Positions 51,806 through 60,512 of a DNA stretch of 64,000 nucleotides are shown here, one piece after another. The notes below the pieces were generated by a model, which ran no database searches, had not been told where the DNA came from, and was given only the letters and a program-made list of their open reading frames with translations. Where the stretch lies: positions 62,001 through 126,000 of the forward strand of contig CAWFZX010000022.1 of assembly GCA_963820375.1 (NCBI GenBank), given 5' to 3'. Numbering within the stretch: the stretch's first letter is position 1; each line of letters opens with the position of its first letter. This stretch comes from AWTP1-13 sp963820375. Its GTDB lineage: Bacteria; Pseudomonadota; Alphaproteobacteria; Rhizobiales; Hyphomicrobiaceae. The position numbers and the translations under genes were made by a program.

Positions 51806-52831
51806 TCAATTCATGATGTTCTCTGCAAACCACTTGCGCCACTCCGCGGTCTTCGCGGCGCGCAACTTGTGGTCGATGATGATGGCTTGGCTCTTCCATT
51901 GCTCAGGGGTCGAGAACACGCCGGGAAGCTTGGCGATCTCAGGATTGAGCTTCGCGTTCGTCACTACCGGACTTCCCTTCTTGAGTGTGGCGACTTCCGC
52001 CTGCATGGCGGGGTCGAACATAATGTTAATGAACTTGTAAGCCAGGTCGACCTTCTTTGACCCTTTCATGATTGCGATGGTGTCGATACCGAGGACCGCG
52101 CCCTCCTTCGGGATGACAAGCTTGATGGGTACACCTTGGCTGACCATGTGGTGCGCATTCATTGACAAAATGACCTGCACAGGCGTCTCGCCGTTGGCGA
52201 TAAGCTGCTGGCTGTTGGCGTCATTGGTGTAGTAGGCTTTGAAGCTTGGTTTCAGCTGCTTGAGCTTCTCCTGCCCCTTCTCCCATTGCGCCGCATCGCC
52301 ACCAGACAGCAGAGCGGAAACAACGATGATGTGACTGGGATCGAAATCCGGTGCGGCAAGCTTGCCCTTCATGTCAGGCTTCCACAGATCGGCCCAGCTC
52401 TCGAAAGTAAGCCCCGGCAACAGGTCCGGGCGATAACCGATTGTGTAGACGTAGGCCCAGGTGCCGACGTGATAGGGACTGATCTTGGCTTGCTCGACTA
52501 GGTTTGCAGCGTTGGGAACCTTGGCGAGGTCGAGCTGCTCGTAAAGGTCGTCGTTAGCATAGAGCCAACCGACATGTGAGGTCGTGAAGTTAAGATCGCT
52601 CTCCGGGTTCCCCTTGGCAAGCTTCGCCTTGTTGAGGCGGTCGATGGTGCCGCCAGTGATGAACTCCACGGCCACACCGGTTTCCTGTGTGAATTTCTTA
52701 GCCACGGTCTCGGCCACGAGATCGCGCCAGCTGCCGCCCCAGATGCTAACAACGAGCTTGTCTTGCGCCGCAGCGGGAAATGAAAGCAGCAGCAGACCAA
52801 ATCCAAACGCGAGAACGGAAAGACGTTTCAT
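51806..52831 (-). CDS. Polyamine-type ABC substrate-binding protein (PotD-like)
   Basis: A 341-residue periplasmic binding protein of the PotD/spermidine type. The ATG at 52831 has AGGAGGT just upstream and opens a Sec signal (KRLSVLAFGFGLLLLSFPAA, cleavage before QDK). A longer upstream frame has no signal and is rejected. Characteristic are VVSIWGGSWRDLVAETVAKK, FTTSHVGWLYANDDLYEQLD and VWSTPEQWK-like GVFSTPEQWKSQ. It is the first gene of the five-gene minus-strand operon with the ThDP enzyme. The ligand is undetermined. Confidence 0.9.
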   Translation of the reverse strand: MKRLSVLAFGFGLLLLSFPAAAQDKLVVSIWGGSWRDLVAETVAKKFTQETGVAVEFITGGTIDRLNKAKLAKGNPESDLNFTTSHVGWLYANDDLYEQLDLAKVPNAANLVEQAKISPYHVGTWAYVYTIGYRPDLLPGLTFESWADLWKPDMKGKLAAPDFDPSHIIVVSALLSGGDAAQWEKGQEKLKQLKPSFKAYYTNDANSQQLIANGETPVQVILSMNAHHMVSQGVPIKLVIPKEGAVLGIDTIAIMKGSKKVDLAYKFINIMFDPAMQAEVATLKKGSPVVTNAKLNPEIAKLPGVFSTPEQWKSQAIIIDHKLRAAKTAEWRKWFAENIMN

Positions 52832-53261
52832 GCTGCAACCTCCTGAGCTGCGGGTGCGCGCGATATGAGCCCAACCGCTGTGGGGTATCAGTCTATTCAT
52901 CGGCCGTGAGGCCGTCGATGAAAATAGTCGACCATTCAACCCGTCCGATGGCTGGCGGTCAGTCGACGCCGGTCTCCGACGCGCCGTCGAGACGCAACGC
53001 AAGTTGTCCGAGGCCCCGGTTGCTAGTTTCGCTGGCACAAAGAAACTGCGTGAAGGAGCGGTCCATTGAAGCCGACGATCGCCAATTGGGGCGCTGCGAA
53101 ACTGTCCGGACTGTGCCGTCGGCTGCATCGTCAAGATGAATGCACCGGAAGCGCATCTGCCGAACCGGGTTTGCCAGGCCGTCGCGGCGCGCGCGGCGAT
53201 CCGCTCGCCAACCGCTTCGACGAGCTCGACACGCTGATGGTGCTCGACAATGCCGCTATTC

Positions 53262-53409
53262 GATGTTCGAAGACGTGTGCCGTGCGGGCGGCGTCTACAG
53301 CGAACGGGTGAGCGGCCAGAGGGATCTTCCGGCTGCCATCGAGCACTCCCTTACAGTGAGGCACACGGAGACGCGCCACGCGCTCCTCAACATTATCTGC
53401 CGTGTCTAG
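53262..53409 (+). pseudogene. ThDP-enzyme, C-terminal remnant
   Basis: The plus-strand frame ending at 53409 reads FEDVCRAGGVYSERVSGQRD, then LPAAIEHSLTV...ETRHALLNIICRV. This parallels the end of the ThDP enzyme at the other end of the operon (FEQICIAAGGYGERVEDPAA ... EKRQALLNVICSVE). Only the last ~48 residues survive; upstream sequence is not recognisable. It is therefore a remnant of a second ThDP enzyme, in the opposite orientation. Confidence 0.7.
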
Positions 53410-53516
53410 CGCCGAAACCAACTTGCTCGCGGCTTCTGCTCCAGCTTACGTTGTGCCTTGGCGTACCCTGATGCAGGTCGGCGCGACCAGACAAATCTGC
53501 TTCCTGGCATCGCCAT

Positions 53517-54815
53517 ATGGAGCAACGCATGCCGATTGAAAAGATTGACACGCTTGTAGTCGGCGGTGGACAGGCCGGGTTAGCTATGAGCGAACATCTG
53601 AGCGCAAACGGGGTGCCTCATCTGGTTCTGGAGCGGTACCGGATTGCCGAACGCTGGCGCTCGGAAAGGTGGGACTCGTTGGTTGCGAACGGTCCGGCTT
53701 GGCATGATCGCTTTCCGGGTCTTGAGTTCAGCGATGTCGATCCGAGCGTGGGTCCAAACGACTTTCCGCCCAAGGAAACTGTTGCAGACTATTTCGTCGC
53801 CTATGCAAAGAAGATCTCGGCTCCCATCCGTTGCGGTATCGAAGTGCTGAGTGTCGAGAGGAAGATTGGCCGGCCCGGTTTCCGCCTTGAAACTTCCGCG
53901 GGCGTGATTGAGGCCGACAGTGTTGTCGCCGCGACCGGTCCGTTTCAGCGCCCCATCATGCCTGTAATGGTTCCCTCCGACACGGGTGTACTGCAGATGC
54001 ACTCCGCTAGTTACCGCAACCCAGGCCAGCTGCCAGAAGGCGCAGTGTTGGTTGTGGGATCGGGTTCGTCGGGTACCCAGATCGCAGAGGAGCTCCTAGA
54101 ATCGGGACGGCTCGTCTACCTTTCAGTGGGGCCACATGATCGGCCGCCGCGGGCCTATCGTGGGCGTGACTACTGCTGGTGGTTGGGTGTTCTCGGCAAG
54201 TGGGACGCCGCAGCCCGGGAAGCTGGAAAGGAGCATGTGACGATTGCCGTGAGCGGTACACATGGAGGCCATACGATCGATTTTCGCCTCCTTGCCAGAA
54301 AAGGAATGATCCTCGTCGGCCGTACGGAAGCTTATGACAATGGCTTGATCAGCTTTGCTCCGGATCTCGTCGAGAATCTTGCGAAGGGTGATGCGAACCT
54401 TCTGTCGGTGTTGGACGAAGCAGACGCCTATGCTGCGCGAAATGGCCTCAATCTGCCGGACGAGCCCGATGCGCGTGCAACTGCGCAGGATTCAGAGTGT
54501 GTGAGGAATCCTATTCTCTCGCTTGATCTGGCAAAGTCCGGAATCGCTACGATCATCTGGGCGACAGGTTTTGCTTCAGATTTCAGCTGGCTGAAGGTCG
54601 ACGCTTTTGACGAGAATGGTCGGCCAAAGCATCAGCGCGGCGTCTCGGCCGAGCCAGGCATATACTTCCTAGGCCTACCCTGGCAGTCGCGGCGAGGCTC
54701 CAGCTTCATTTGGGGCGTGTGGCATGACGCGAGGTATCTCGCAGACCAAATCACAATCCAGCGCAATTACATGGCGTATCACAACGCTTCGCAAAGAGAA
54801 GGTGAGGTGCGATAG
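53517..54815 (+). CDS. Flavin-containing monooxygenase
   Basis: A 432-residue FAD/NADPH-dependent oxidoreductase of the YUC/CzcO-type flavin monooxygenase group. FAD loop VVGGGQAGLAMS at residues 14-25; NADPH loop VVGSGSSGTQIAEELLESG near 178-196; the C-terminal IWATGF near 347-352. The group hydroxylates or oxygenates soft nucleophiles (N- or S-atoms) or indole-3-pyruvate-like acids. ATG 53517 and the alternative 53529 differ by four residues. It is followed at 185 bases by the Rid and DUF1028 genes on the same strand. The substrate is unknown. Confidence 0.87.
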   Translation: MEQRMPIEKIDTLVVGGGQAGLAMSEHLSANGVPHLVLERYRIAERWRSERWDSLVANGPAWHDRFPGLEFSDVDPSVGPNDFPPKETVADYFVAYAKKISAPIRCGIEVLSVERKIGRPGFRLETSAGVIEADSVVAATGPFQRPIMPVMVPSDTGVLQMHSASYRNPGQLPEGAVLVVGSGSSGTQIAEELLESGRLVYLSVGPHDRPPRAYRGRDYCWWLGVLGKWDAAAREAGKEHVTIAVSGTHGGHTIDFRLLARKGMILVGRTEAYDNGLISFAPDLVENLAKGDANLLSVLDEADAYAARNGLNLPDEPDARATAQDSECVRNPILSLDLAKSGIATIIWATGFASDFSWLKVDAFDENGRPKHQRGVSAEPGIYFLGLPWQSRRGSSFIWGVWHDARYLADQITIQRNYMAYHNASQREGEVR

Positions 54816-55000
54816 TTGCTCGCAAGAATGCAAGCGGTTCGGCTGTGCGACAGGCGCAGCAATTCGTCGACTACGGCATCGGTCTTAAGAGCGCATGCGC
54901 TCGGGCAAAACCGAACCAAGCGCGATGAATTTCAGCATCCCTACGCTCAATGCGGGCCGCGAGGCCGACAGCATCGAAGCTCGATCTGAAGGGAGCCCAA

Positions 55001-55414
55001 ATGGCGCACCAGCGTATCCGTAAGTTCAATACCAAGGACACCTACCCCGAACAAAAGCTCGACAACGACCTTTGCCAGGTAGTTGTGGCGAAGGGAACGA
55101 TGGTTTTCGTGCGCGGGCAGATCGGCCAGGACCTTAAGACTTCGAAGAGCGTCGGCGTCGGCGATGTGGCCGCTCAGACCGAGCAGGCCATGAAAAACAT
55201 CAAGATGCTGCTCACGGAGGCGGGCTCGTCGCTCCAACACATTTGCAAGATCACGATCTACATCATCGATCCGCGTTACCGGGAGACTGTCTATCGCGTG
55301 GTCGGTCGACACCTCAAAGGTGTCTTTCCGGTCTCGACTGGGATCGTCGTCTCGGCGCTGGGCCGGCCAGAATGGCTGGTAGAAGTGGATGCGATAGCCG
55401 TCATTCCGGATTGA
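55001..55414 (+). CDS. Rid-family (YjgF/YER057c) protein
   Basis: A 137-residue Rid-family protein. It has the family FVRGQIGQDL strand, TEQAMKNIKMLLTEAGSSLQ (helix), ICKITIYIIDPRYRETVYRV and the ending EWLVEVDAIAVIPD. RidA-type members hydrolyse reactive enamine/imine intermediates; other subgroups act in catabolic operons. Here the active-site Arg of RidA (usually before VEIEAIA) is replaced by the GRPEWL segment, so it may belong to a non-RidA subgroup. AGGGAGC precedes the ATG. Eight bases separate it from the DUF1028 gene. Confidence 0.85.
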   Translation: MAHQRIRKFNTKDTYPEQKLDNDLCQVVVAKGTMVFVRGQIGQDLKTSKSVGVGDVAAQTEQAMKNIKMLLTEAGSSLQHICKITIYIIDPRYRETVYRVVGRHLKGVFPVSTGIVVSALGRPEWLVEVDAIAVIPD

Positions 55415-55422
55415 GGCGTGAC

Positions 55423-56097
55423 ATGACGTTTTCGATCGTTGCGCGATGCGCGCGGACCGGCATGTTGGGCATTGCCGTCTCGTCGTCCTCACCCGCGGTC
55501 GCCGCACGCTGTGCGTATGCACGCGCCCACGTTGGCGCCGTCGGAAGCCAGAACATCACCGACCCGACGCTTGGGCCAAGGCTTCTCGACCTGATGGCAC
55601 TCGGCGCGACAGCACCAGAGGCGGTGCGCATCGTGGTTGGGTCTGTGGCCCACATCACATTTCGCCAGCTCCTCGCCGTCGATGCAGCCGGACGCACAGG
55701 TGTGTTCTCCGGCAGCAAGACGCTCGGGACGTACGCTGCAGCCGAAGGAGAAGGCGCCGCTGCGGCCGGGAACATGCTGAGGAGCAAGGTCGTACCGGAG
55801 CGCATGCTCTCTGCCTTCGTCGGTTCGACTGGAACTCTCGGCGGCCGACTGCTCGGCGCAATGCGCGCAGGTCTCACTGCCGGAGGCGAGGAAGGACCAG
55901 TCCATTCAGCAGGCCTTCTCATCGTGCGGGACGTGTCCTGGCCTGTTGCCAACCTGCGAGTGGACTGGTCAGACGCAGACCCGATCTCCGATCTCGAGCG
56001 CTTATGGGCATTGTACGAGCCGCAACTCGAGGCCTACGTTGCGCGGGCTATCGATCCGTCGGCCGCTCCGAGCTTCGGTGTTCCGGGGGACGAGTAA
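55423..56097 (+). CDS. DUF1028 family protein
   Basis: A 224-residue protein of the DUF1028 family: N-terminal TFSIVARCARTGMLGIAVSS, VGAVGSQNITDPTLGPRLLD, and VFSGSKTLGTYA. The family has no agreed function; it resembles Ntn-hydrolase-like folds and often occurs with Rid and amidohydrolase genes in catabolic operons. It starts at the ATG 55423, 8 bases after the Rid gene, so the two are very likely co-transcribed. Confidence 0.85.
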   Translation: MTFSIVARCARTGMLGIAVSSSSPAVAARCAYARAHVGAVGSQNITDPTLGPRLLDLMALGATAPEAVRIVVGSVAHITFRQLLAVDAAGRTGVFSGSKTLGTYAAAEGEGAAAAGNMLRSKVVPERMLSAFVGSTGTLGGRLLGAMRAGLTAGGEEGPVHSAGLLIVRDVSWPVANLRVDWSDADPISDLERLWALYEPQLEAYVARAIDPSAAPSFGVPGDE

Positions 56098-56200
56098 GCT
56101 GCAACTCGCTGTGCATTGATCGTTGGCGCTGACAGCGACAGGTTCCAGCAGCCGGTGACCTACACATTTTCGATCTAGGCGAGTGGGAGAAAGTGTTGCG

Positions 56201-56611
56201 ATGTCTCTACCCTTCGATCAGCAGGTCACATTTCTCTATGTCAAGGATCTTGAGAGAAGTGAGCGCTTCTACGGCGAGATCTTGGGGCTCGAGTTGGTCC
56301 TGAACCAAGAGCTGGCCCGCATCTACCGGGTCGGTTCCGGCAACGCATTCCTCGGCATCTGTTTGAGTTCCGCGGTTCAGCAGGCGCCGCCGCCTGATCG
56401 AGCACCCCTTGGCGTCATCGTAACCTTCGTGACCAATGACGTCGACGGCAGCTATTCGGCACTCCGTGCCAAAGGGGTGGCGTTCGAGAAGACACCAACG
56501 ATCAACACAACCTACAACATTTACAACTGCTTCTTTCGCGATCCAGACGGCTATTTGCTTGAGATCCAGAAATTCCTTTCACCTGACTGGCCACGCCATC
56601 CGACGTGCTGA
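56201..56611 (+). CDS. VOC-superfamily protein
   Basis: A 136-residue vicinal-oxygen-chelate (glyoxalase/bleomycin-resistance-type) protein. FLYVKDLERSERFYGEILGL forms the first beta-alpha-beta unit, and FRDPDGYLLEIQKF near the C-terminus provides the conserved Glu metal ligand. GGGAGAAAG precedes the ATG. Such proteins are metal-dependent lyases, isomerases, or binding proteins; substrate not determined. It lies about 100 bases after the DUF1028 gene. Confidence 0.85.
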   Translation: MSLPFDQQVTFLYVKDLERSERFYGEILGLELVLNQELARIYRVGSGNAFLGICLSSAVQQAPPPDRAPLGVIVTFVTNDVDGSYSALRAKGVAFEKTPTINTTYNIYNCFFRDPDGYLLEIQKFLSPDWPRHPTC

Positions 56612-57006
56612 TGCTGTAATTGGACCTGCTTGCGACCGTCAAACCGGAGCGACCGTGCCCTGATTTGCGCATCGACCTCACCGCGGTTCCCCCAAGCAGC
56701 GGACTTGCTCGACGTCCCCTTACGTTCTTCGCATCTCGATCCCGCTTGCGCGCGATCTACTGCCGTTGGTTCTCGTTCGAGCCTATACAGAGCCAGACGG
56801 TCGTCAAACGCAATTGGCCGATGGGCAATCGATCATGGACGCCCTGCCCTGCCGGCGCTACCGTTCACCATGGAGGCTGGCGGGGATGGATTTGCGGCCA
56901 ATCTGGGCTGGTTCGATCATCTGCGCGCAACAGCAATAGTGCTCGCGACGTGTTCTATAATCCATGCGCGAGGTCCCGCAATCGACAATGCAGAAAGGAC
57001 CCTGAC
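56612..57006. other. Gene-poor stretch
   Basis: About 395 bases upstream of the quinone-oxidoreductase-like gene. No supported gene. The frame of that gene is open upstream but its composition is that of non-coding sequence. Confidence 0.4.
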
Positions 57007-57966
57007 ATGCCGACAGCCGAACAGACGCGCGCCGTCGTTGTCGACCGCAACTTAGCCGGTAAACTCCGGATCTCGCCGGTGCCGATTTCGGCGAAAAGCC
57101 CGACCGATGTCACAGTCCGGGTCACTGCGATCTCCCTCAACCGCGGCGAGGTCAAGCGCGCGCTAACGGCCGCCGAAGACGGCTGGCGTCCGGGCTGGGA
57201 TTTCACCGGTATTGTCGAGGACGTAGTCGCCGAGGGTAGTGGCCCGAAGATCGGAGCACGGGTCGTCGGTATGTTAGCGTCGGGTGCCTGGGCCGAACGG
57301 ATCCGCGCTCCGTCCGTATCGCTTGCTGAAATCCCGGAAGGTGTCACTGAGGCACAAGCGGCGACCCTGCCTGTGGCGGGCCTCACCGCGCTGCATGCGC
57401 TGCGCAAAGGGGGCCTACTCCTCGGCAAGAAGGTGTTAGTCGACGGCGCGAGCGGAGGCGTCGGTCATCTCGCAGTTCAGCTTGCAAAAGCCGCCGGTGC
57501 GATCGTGTACGGCCATGTCCGGCGCGAAGACCAGCGCGATGCGATCGTAAAATCCTGCACGGGCGGCGTCGTGATCGGAGAAACCTTAGAGGCTGCGCGC
57601 GCATCTGGTCCCTACGATTTGATCCTCGATTCCGTGGGCGGCACGACTCTCGCCGCTGCACTGACCATGCTTCGCACGGCAGGAACGTGTGTGACGTTTG
57701 GCGTCTCGGAAGCCCCGAACAGCAGCATCGAGAGCGGCGTATTCTTCCGCCAAGGAGGCGTCCAGCTTTATGGCCTGATTCTATTCGACGAGCTCAGGCG
57801 CGTAGAGCCAGCGGGCGAAGGACTTTCCGTCTTGTTGCGCCTGGTCCAGCAGAAGCTGCTTGTGCCGCAAATCGAGATTGAGGCTTCGTGGACCGAGATC
57901 AGCAAAATCGCCCAGCAATTAGTCGACCGCAAATATCTCGGCAAGGCAGTGCTGCGGGTTGGCTAG
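57007..57966 (+). CDS. MDR-family NAD(P)H:quinone oxidoreductase-like protein
   Basis: A 319-residue medium-chain dehydrogenase/reductase of the quinone-oxidoreductase branch, without the Zn ligands. ISLNRGEVKRAL and GWDFTGIVEDV form the catalytic domain; VDGASGGVGHLAVQLAKAAG near residues 145-165 is the NADPH loop; DLILDSVGGTTL follows. The ATG at 57007 was chosen because the upstream frame has no family similarity. It probably reduces quinones or activated alkenes. It stands alone. Confidence 0.85.
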   Translation: MPTAEQTRAVVVDRNLAGKLRISPVPISAKSPTDVTVRVTAISLNRGEVKRALTAAEDGWRPGWDFTGIVEDVVAEGSGPKIGARVVGMLASGAWAERIRAPSVSLAEIPEGVTEAQAATLPVAGLTALHALRKGGLLLGKKVLVDGASGGVGHLAVQLAKAAGAIVYGHVRREDQRDAIVKSCTGGVVIGETLEAARASGPYDLILDSVGGTTLAAALTMLRTAGTCVTFGVSEAPNSSIESGVFFRQGGVQLYGLILFDELRRVEPAGEGLSVLLRLVQQKLLVPQIEIEASWTEISKIAQQLVDRKYLGKAVLRVG

Positions 57967-57973
57967 CTCTCGA

Positions 57974-58069
57974 ATGAGCGAGACGCCCGTCAGTGACCTT
58001 CGCCACCGCATGCTGGAGGATATGGCGGTACGCAACTTCGTCGAGCGCTTGCTAGGGTCACCCAAATGA
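57974..58069 (+). pseudogene. Tyrosine recombinase, N-terminal remnant
   Basis: A 31-codon frame SETPVSDLRHRMLEDMAVRN + FVERLLGSPK ends in a stop. The first ~25 residues match the usual start of XerC-like integrases of IS-associated elements (pattern SPLRxRMIEDMxVRxFxExTQ), after which the sequence is lost. It lies 8 bases after the MDR gene. The remnant at 46.6-47.1 kb keeps the C-terminal half of this recombinase type. Confidence 0.65.
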
Positions 58070-58100
58070 GGGAGCAGAAAGCAAGCTCTCTGACTAGAAC

Positions 58101-58229
58101 ATGATGGTCAACGCTGGTGGACGGGAGCGCGCCCAGGAGGAGTTCGCGAGGCTGCTCCAAGAAACAGGATTTGCGCTTCTTTGCGTGCTCGGATTGGCAG
58201 GACCACTGGCACTCTTAGTTGCGACATGA
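58101..58229 (+). pseudogene. SAM-dependent O-methyltransferase, C-terminal remnant
   Basis: A 42-codon frame reads MMVNAGGRERAQEEFARLLQ and ETGFALLCVLG, the ending of small-molecule O-methyltransferases (usual pattern MLVxTGGRERTEAEFxxLLxxAGF), then an atypical short tail. The SAM-binding domain is absent. It sits 31 bases after the recombinase remnant. Confidence 0.6.
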
Positions 58230-58878
58230 ACGTCTAGAATGGGTGCAGTCGCGTCGCACGCTAACCATTCGCCGGAAGAAGTGGTCCCAAACCTGACGTA
58301 AGGTCAAACGCCTTGGACCCTTGGAACGCAAGATGCTCTGTCTCAAGGAGCCAGGCCAGGGTAGCAAGTATCAGCCGCTGAGGAAGCACTGGCGTCGCCC
58401 GCCGTGAACAATGTATGGCTTATCGGTGTCAAGCACCACCGGCAGCAGACACTCCAAATGCGGACATGCAATGACTAGGGTCCGATGCACTCCGACCAGC
58501 CAGCGCGTCGATGACTGCAAAGGTATCGCCGGATCAGTGGCAGGGATCAGCCTCGGGAGTATGAGTGCACAGAGGTTGACGGTCGGTGTCATCTAAAACA
58601 TTCCGTCGACCGTCGAACGCGATCTGCCGACATGCGCGGGTGTCGCGCGAACTACCCATCGATCGCTAGACACACTCAGGGTTTGCAAGCTGCGCACTGA
58701 GGGTTTGTTCCCATTGATAGCGTTCCCGCAAGGCTGCTGATCTGTCCGGCGCGAAACCTTGCGGGCGCCGCGCGTTGGAACAAATCGCGGCGATAGGGAT
58801 CGTGCCTTCAGAGGCGGCCCGGAGGGCGGGAGCGTGCCAACGGCAATCGACAACATTGACCACGGGAGAACCTGGCCT
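58230..58878. other. Gene-poor stretch
   Basis: About 650 bases with no supported gene or RNA on either strand, following the two remnants. GGGAGA near 58864 serves the next gene. Confidence 0.4.
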
Positions 58879-59670
58879 ATGCGCGCGGCAATCGTGCTCG
58901 GTCTTTGCGTATCCGGGTATCTCGCGCTGGCTTACCTAGTGCTTCCCGTGCTTTGGTCGCATTACGAGCACCAGCCCGGCCTGCGGGGCCGGCCTATGAC
59001 GACAGTCACGGCTCAGGGAATCCCCGGCGGCCCGCTGAACATCGGTCTCGTCGGCAGCAAGGACGATGTTGTCAGGTCATGGGGATTGGCTGGGTGGTAT
59101 CCCGCGGATCCGATTACATTGAAAACGAGCCTGGAGATCGCGGAGAGCGTATTGCTGCACAGGCAATATTCGGACGCTCCGGTCAGCAACCTCTTTTACG
59201 ACGGTCGACAACAAGACCTTGCGTTCGAGAAATCTGTGGGTGGCAGCGCTGACGAACGTCATCATGTGCGGTTGTGGATGACTCTCAAGAAGGGAGCAGA
59301 GCAGCGGCCGGTCTGGCTGGGTTCCGCGACCTTTGACCGAGGCGTCGGCATCAGCCGCTACACCGGTCAGATCACGCACCACATCGCGCCCAATATTGAC
59401 GCGGAGCGCGATCTGGTGATCGCGGAGCTCTCCCGCACCGGCGTACTCATGCAGATCTATCAGGTCGGCGGTATCGGTCCCACGATCAACGGTCGTAACG
59501 GCGAAGGTGACCGCTATTTCACCGACGGTGAAATCACGGTTGGCGTGATCCGTCCGCAAGCGATGGCACAGGGTGGGTTGCCCGATAGAAAGCCCAGCCC
59601 GACCACTATTGAACTGAAGAATTCAATCTGGTCCAGTATCAGAAATGGTTTGAGCCGGCTCTTAAGTTGA
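58879..59670 (+). CDS. LssY C-terminal domain protein
   Basis: A 263-residue membrane-anchored protein. An N-terminal hydrophobic segment (AAIVLGLCVSGYLALAYLVL) anchors it. The rest matches the LssY C-terminal domain: PLNIGLVGSKDDVVRSWGLA-GWYPADP near residues 55-85, VSNLFYDGRQQDLAFEKSVG, HVRLWMT, WLGSATFDRGVGIS and ITHHIAPNIDAERDLVI. The family function is unknown, with a distant link to PAP2-type or lipid-associated proteins. ATG 58879 has GGGAGA upstream; it stands alone. Confidence 0.82.
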   Translation: MRAAIVLGLCVSGYLALAYLVLPVLWSHYEHQPGLRGRPMTTVTAQGIPGGPLNIGLVGSKDDVVRSWGLAGWYPADPITLKTSLEIAESVLLHRQYSDAPVSNLFYDGRQQDLAFEKSVGGSADERHHVRLWMTLKKGAEQRPVWLGSATFDRGVGISRYTGQITHHIAPNIDAERDLVIAELSRTGVLMQIYQVGGIGPTINGRNGEGDRYFTDGEITVGVIRPQAMAQGGLPDRKPSPTTIELKNSIWSSIRNGLSRLLS

Positions 59671-59857
59671 GCAGGTTCAAGTTGCGCGGCATCCGGCTCT
59701 ACGTCGACCGCTTGCGTGATGAAGGACCCTTAGGATCAGACCTTGCCGTCACGCACGGCACATGAACCCCTGCTGCGCCATAAGCGGAATTGTACAGGAC
59801 GCATTGACTACCCCGGCAATTGCCCACACTCTCATGTGTGGATCTGAGGTGAGCGCG

Positions 59858-59995
59858 ATGTCCAAGAAGAAGCAGCTCCACTCGAGGCGCATCCATCATT
59901 CGCCGCTGTTCTGGGTAGGCGCTGTCTTGTTCCTAGCGGCGATCGCTATCTATGTGTTCTCCGACGATCTCTCTTGGCGGCCAAGCGCCCGATGA
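59858..59995 (+). CDS. Small membrane protein
   Basis: A 45-residue protein from ATG 59858: a basic N-terminus (SKKKQLHSRRIHH) followed by one transmembrane helix (SPLFWVGAVLFLAAIAIYVF) and a short tail SDDLSWRPSAR. I recall nearly identical small hypothetical proteins in Bradyrhizobium-like genomes. A longer upstream frame lacks this character. Function unknown. Confidence 0.6.
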   Translation: MSKKKQLHSRRIHHSPLFWVGAVLFLAAIAIYVFSDDLSWRPSAR

Positions 59996-60512
59996 TCGGC
60001 TAGGCAGGGGCGCAACGAGGTGTCATGCCCCTGAGGTCCAACCTTTCGTGCACCGGAGCATCGAGGGCATCAGATCAGCATCCACCATCGACGGCCCGGT
60101 GGTCTGCGAATACGCGGAAGGCTGGTTGCGAGACGGCGAGATCGAGACGGCGGGTTTCTGTGCCGCAAGCCGCAGCAAGTGGGAGAGTGTCTATTGTGGT
60201 GCAGACGCGTCACACGCTTGCCATGCACTGGAAGAAATGGCCTGAAACCTGACGCCGAATGAAACGTTTGGTCCCATCGAGCGCATCTGGTCGGCGTCTC
60301 AACCAATAAGCAGTACCCGGCGCTGCGAGGGTGGCAGCAGCAGTCCCAGCAAGCGCGGACGTGACGGGCCGCTAGCAGACGAAAGACCTTCAATCGTCGA
60401 ACAGTCGTGTCACTCGAACGATAAAAAACAGGCATGCAAGCCCATTGTCCACGGCGGACATCTTGTCGTCCCCCCAATCCACGGCAAACGTCGGAGCGTG
60501 GGTCGGCTTCGC
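59996..60512. other. Gene-poor stretch
   Basis: About 515 bases between convergent genes. Open frames on both strands are Cys/Arg-rich and look non-coding. No repeat or RNA was seen. Confidence 0.4.

Noticed and set aside
51806..53134. 442-codon version of the PotD-like binding protein
   Set aside because: The first 101 codons are not conserved in character; a strong ribosome binding site and signal peptide start at 52831.
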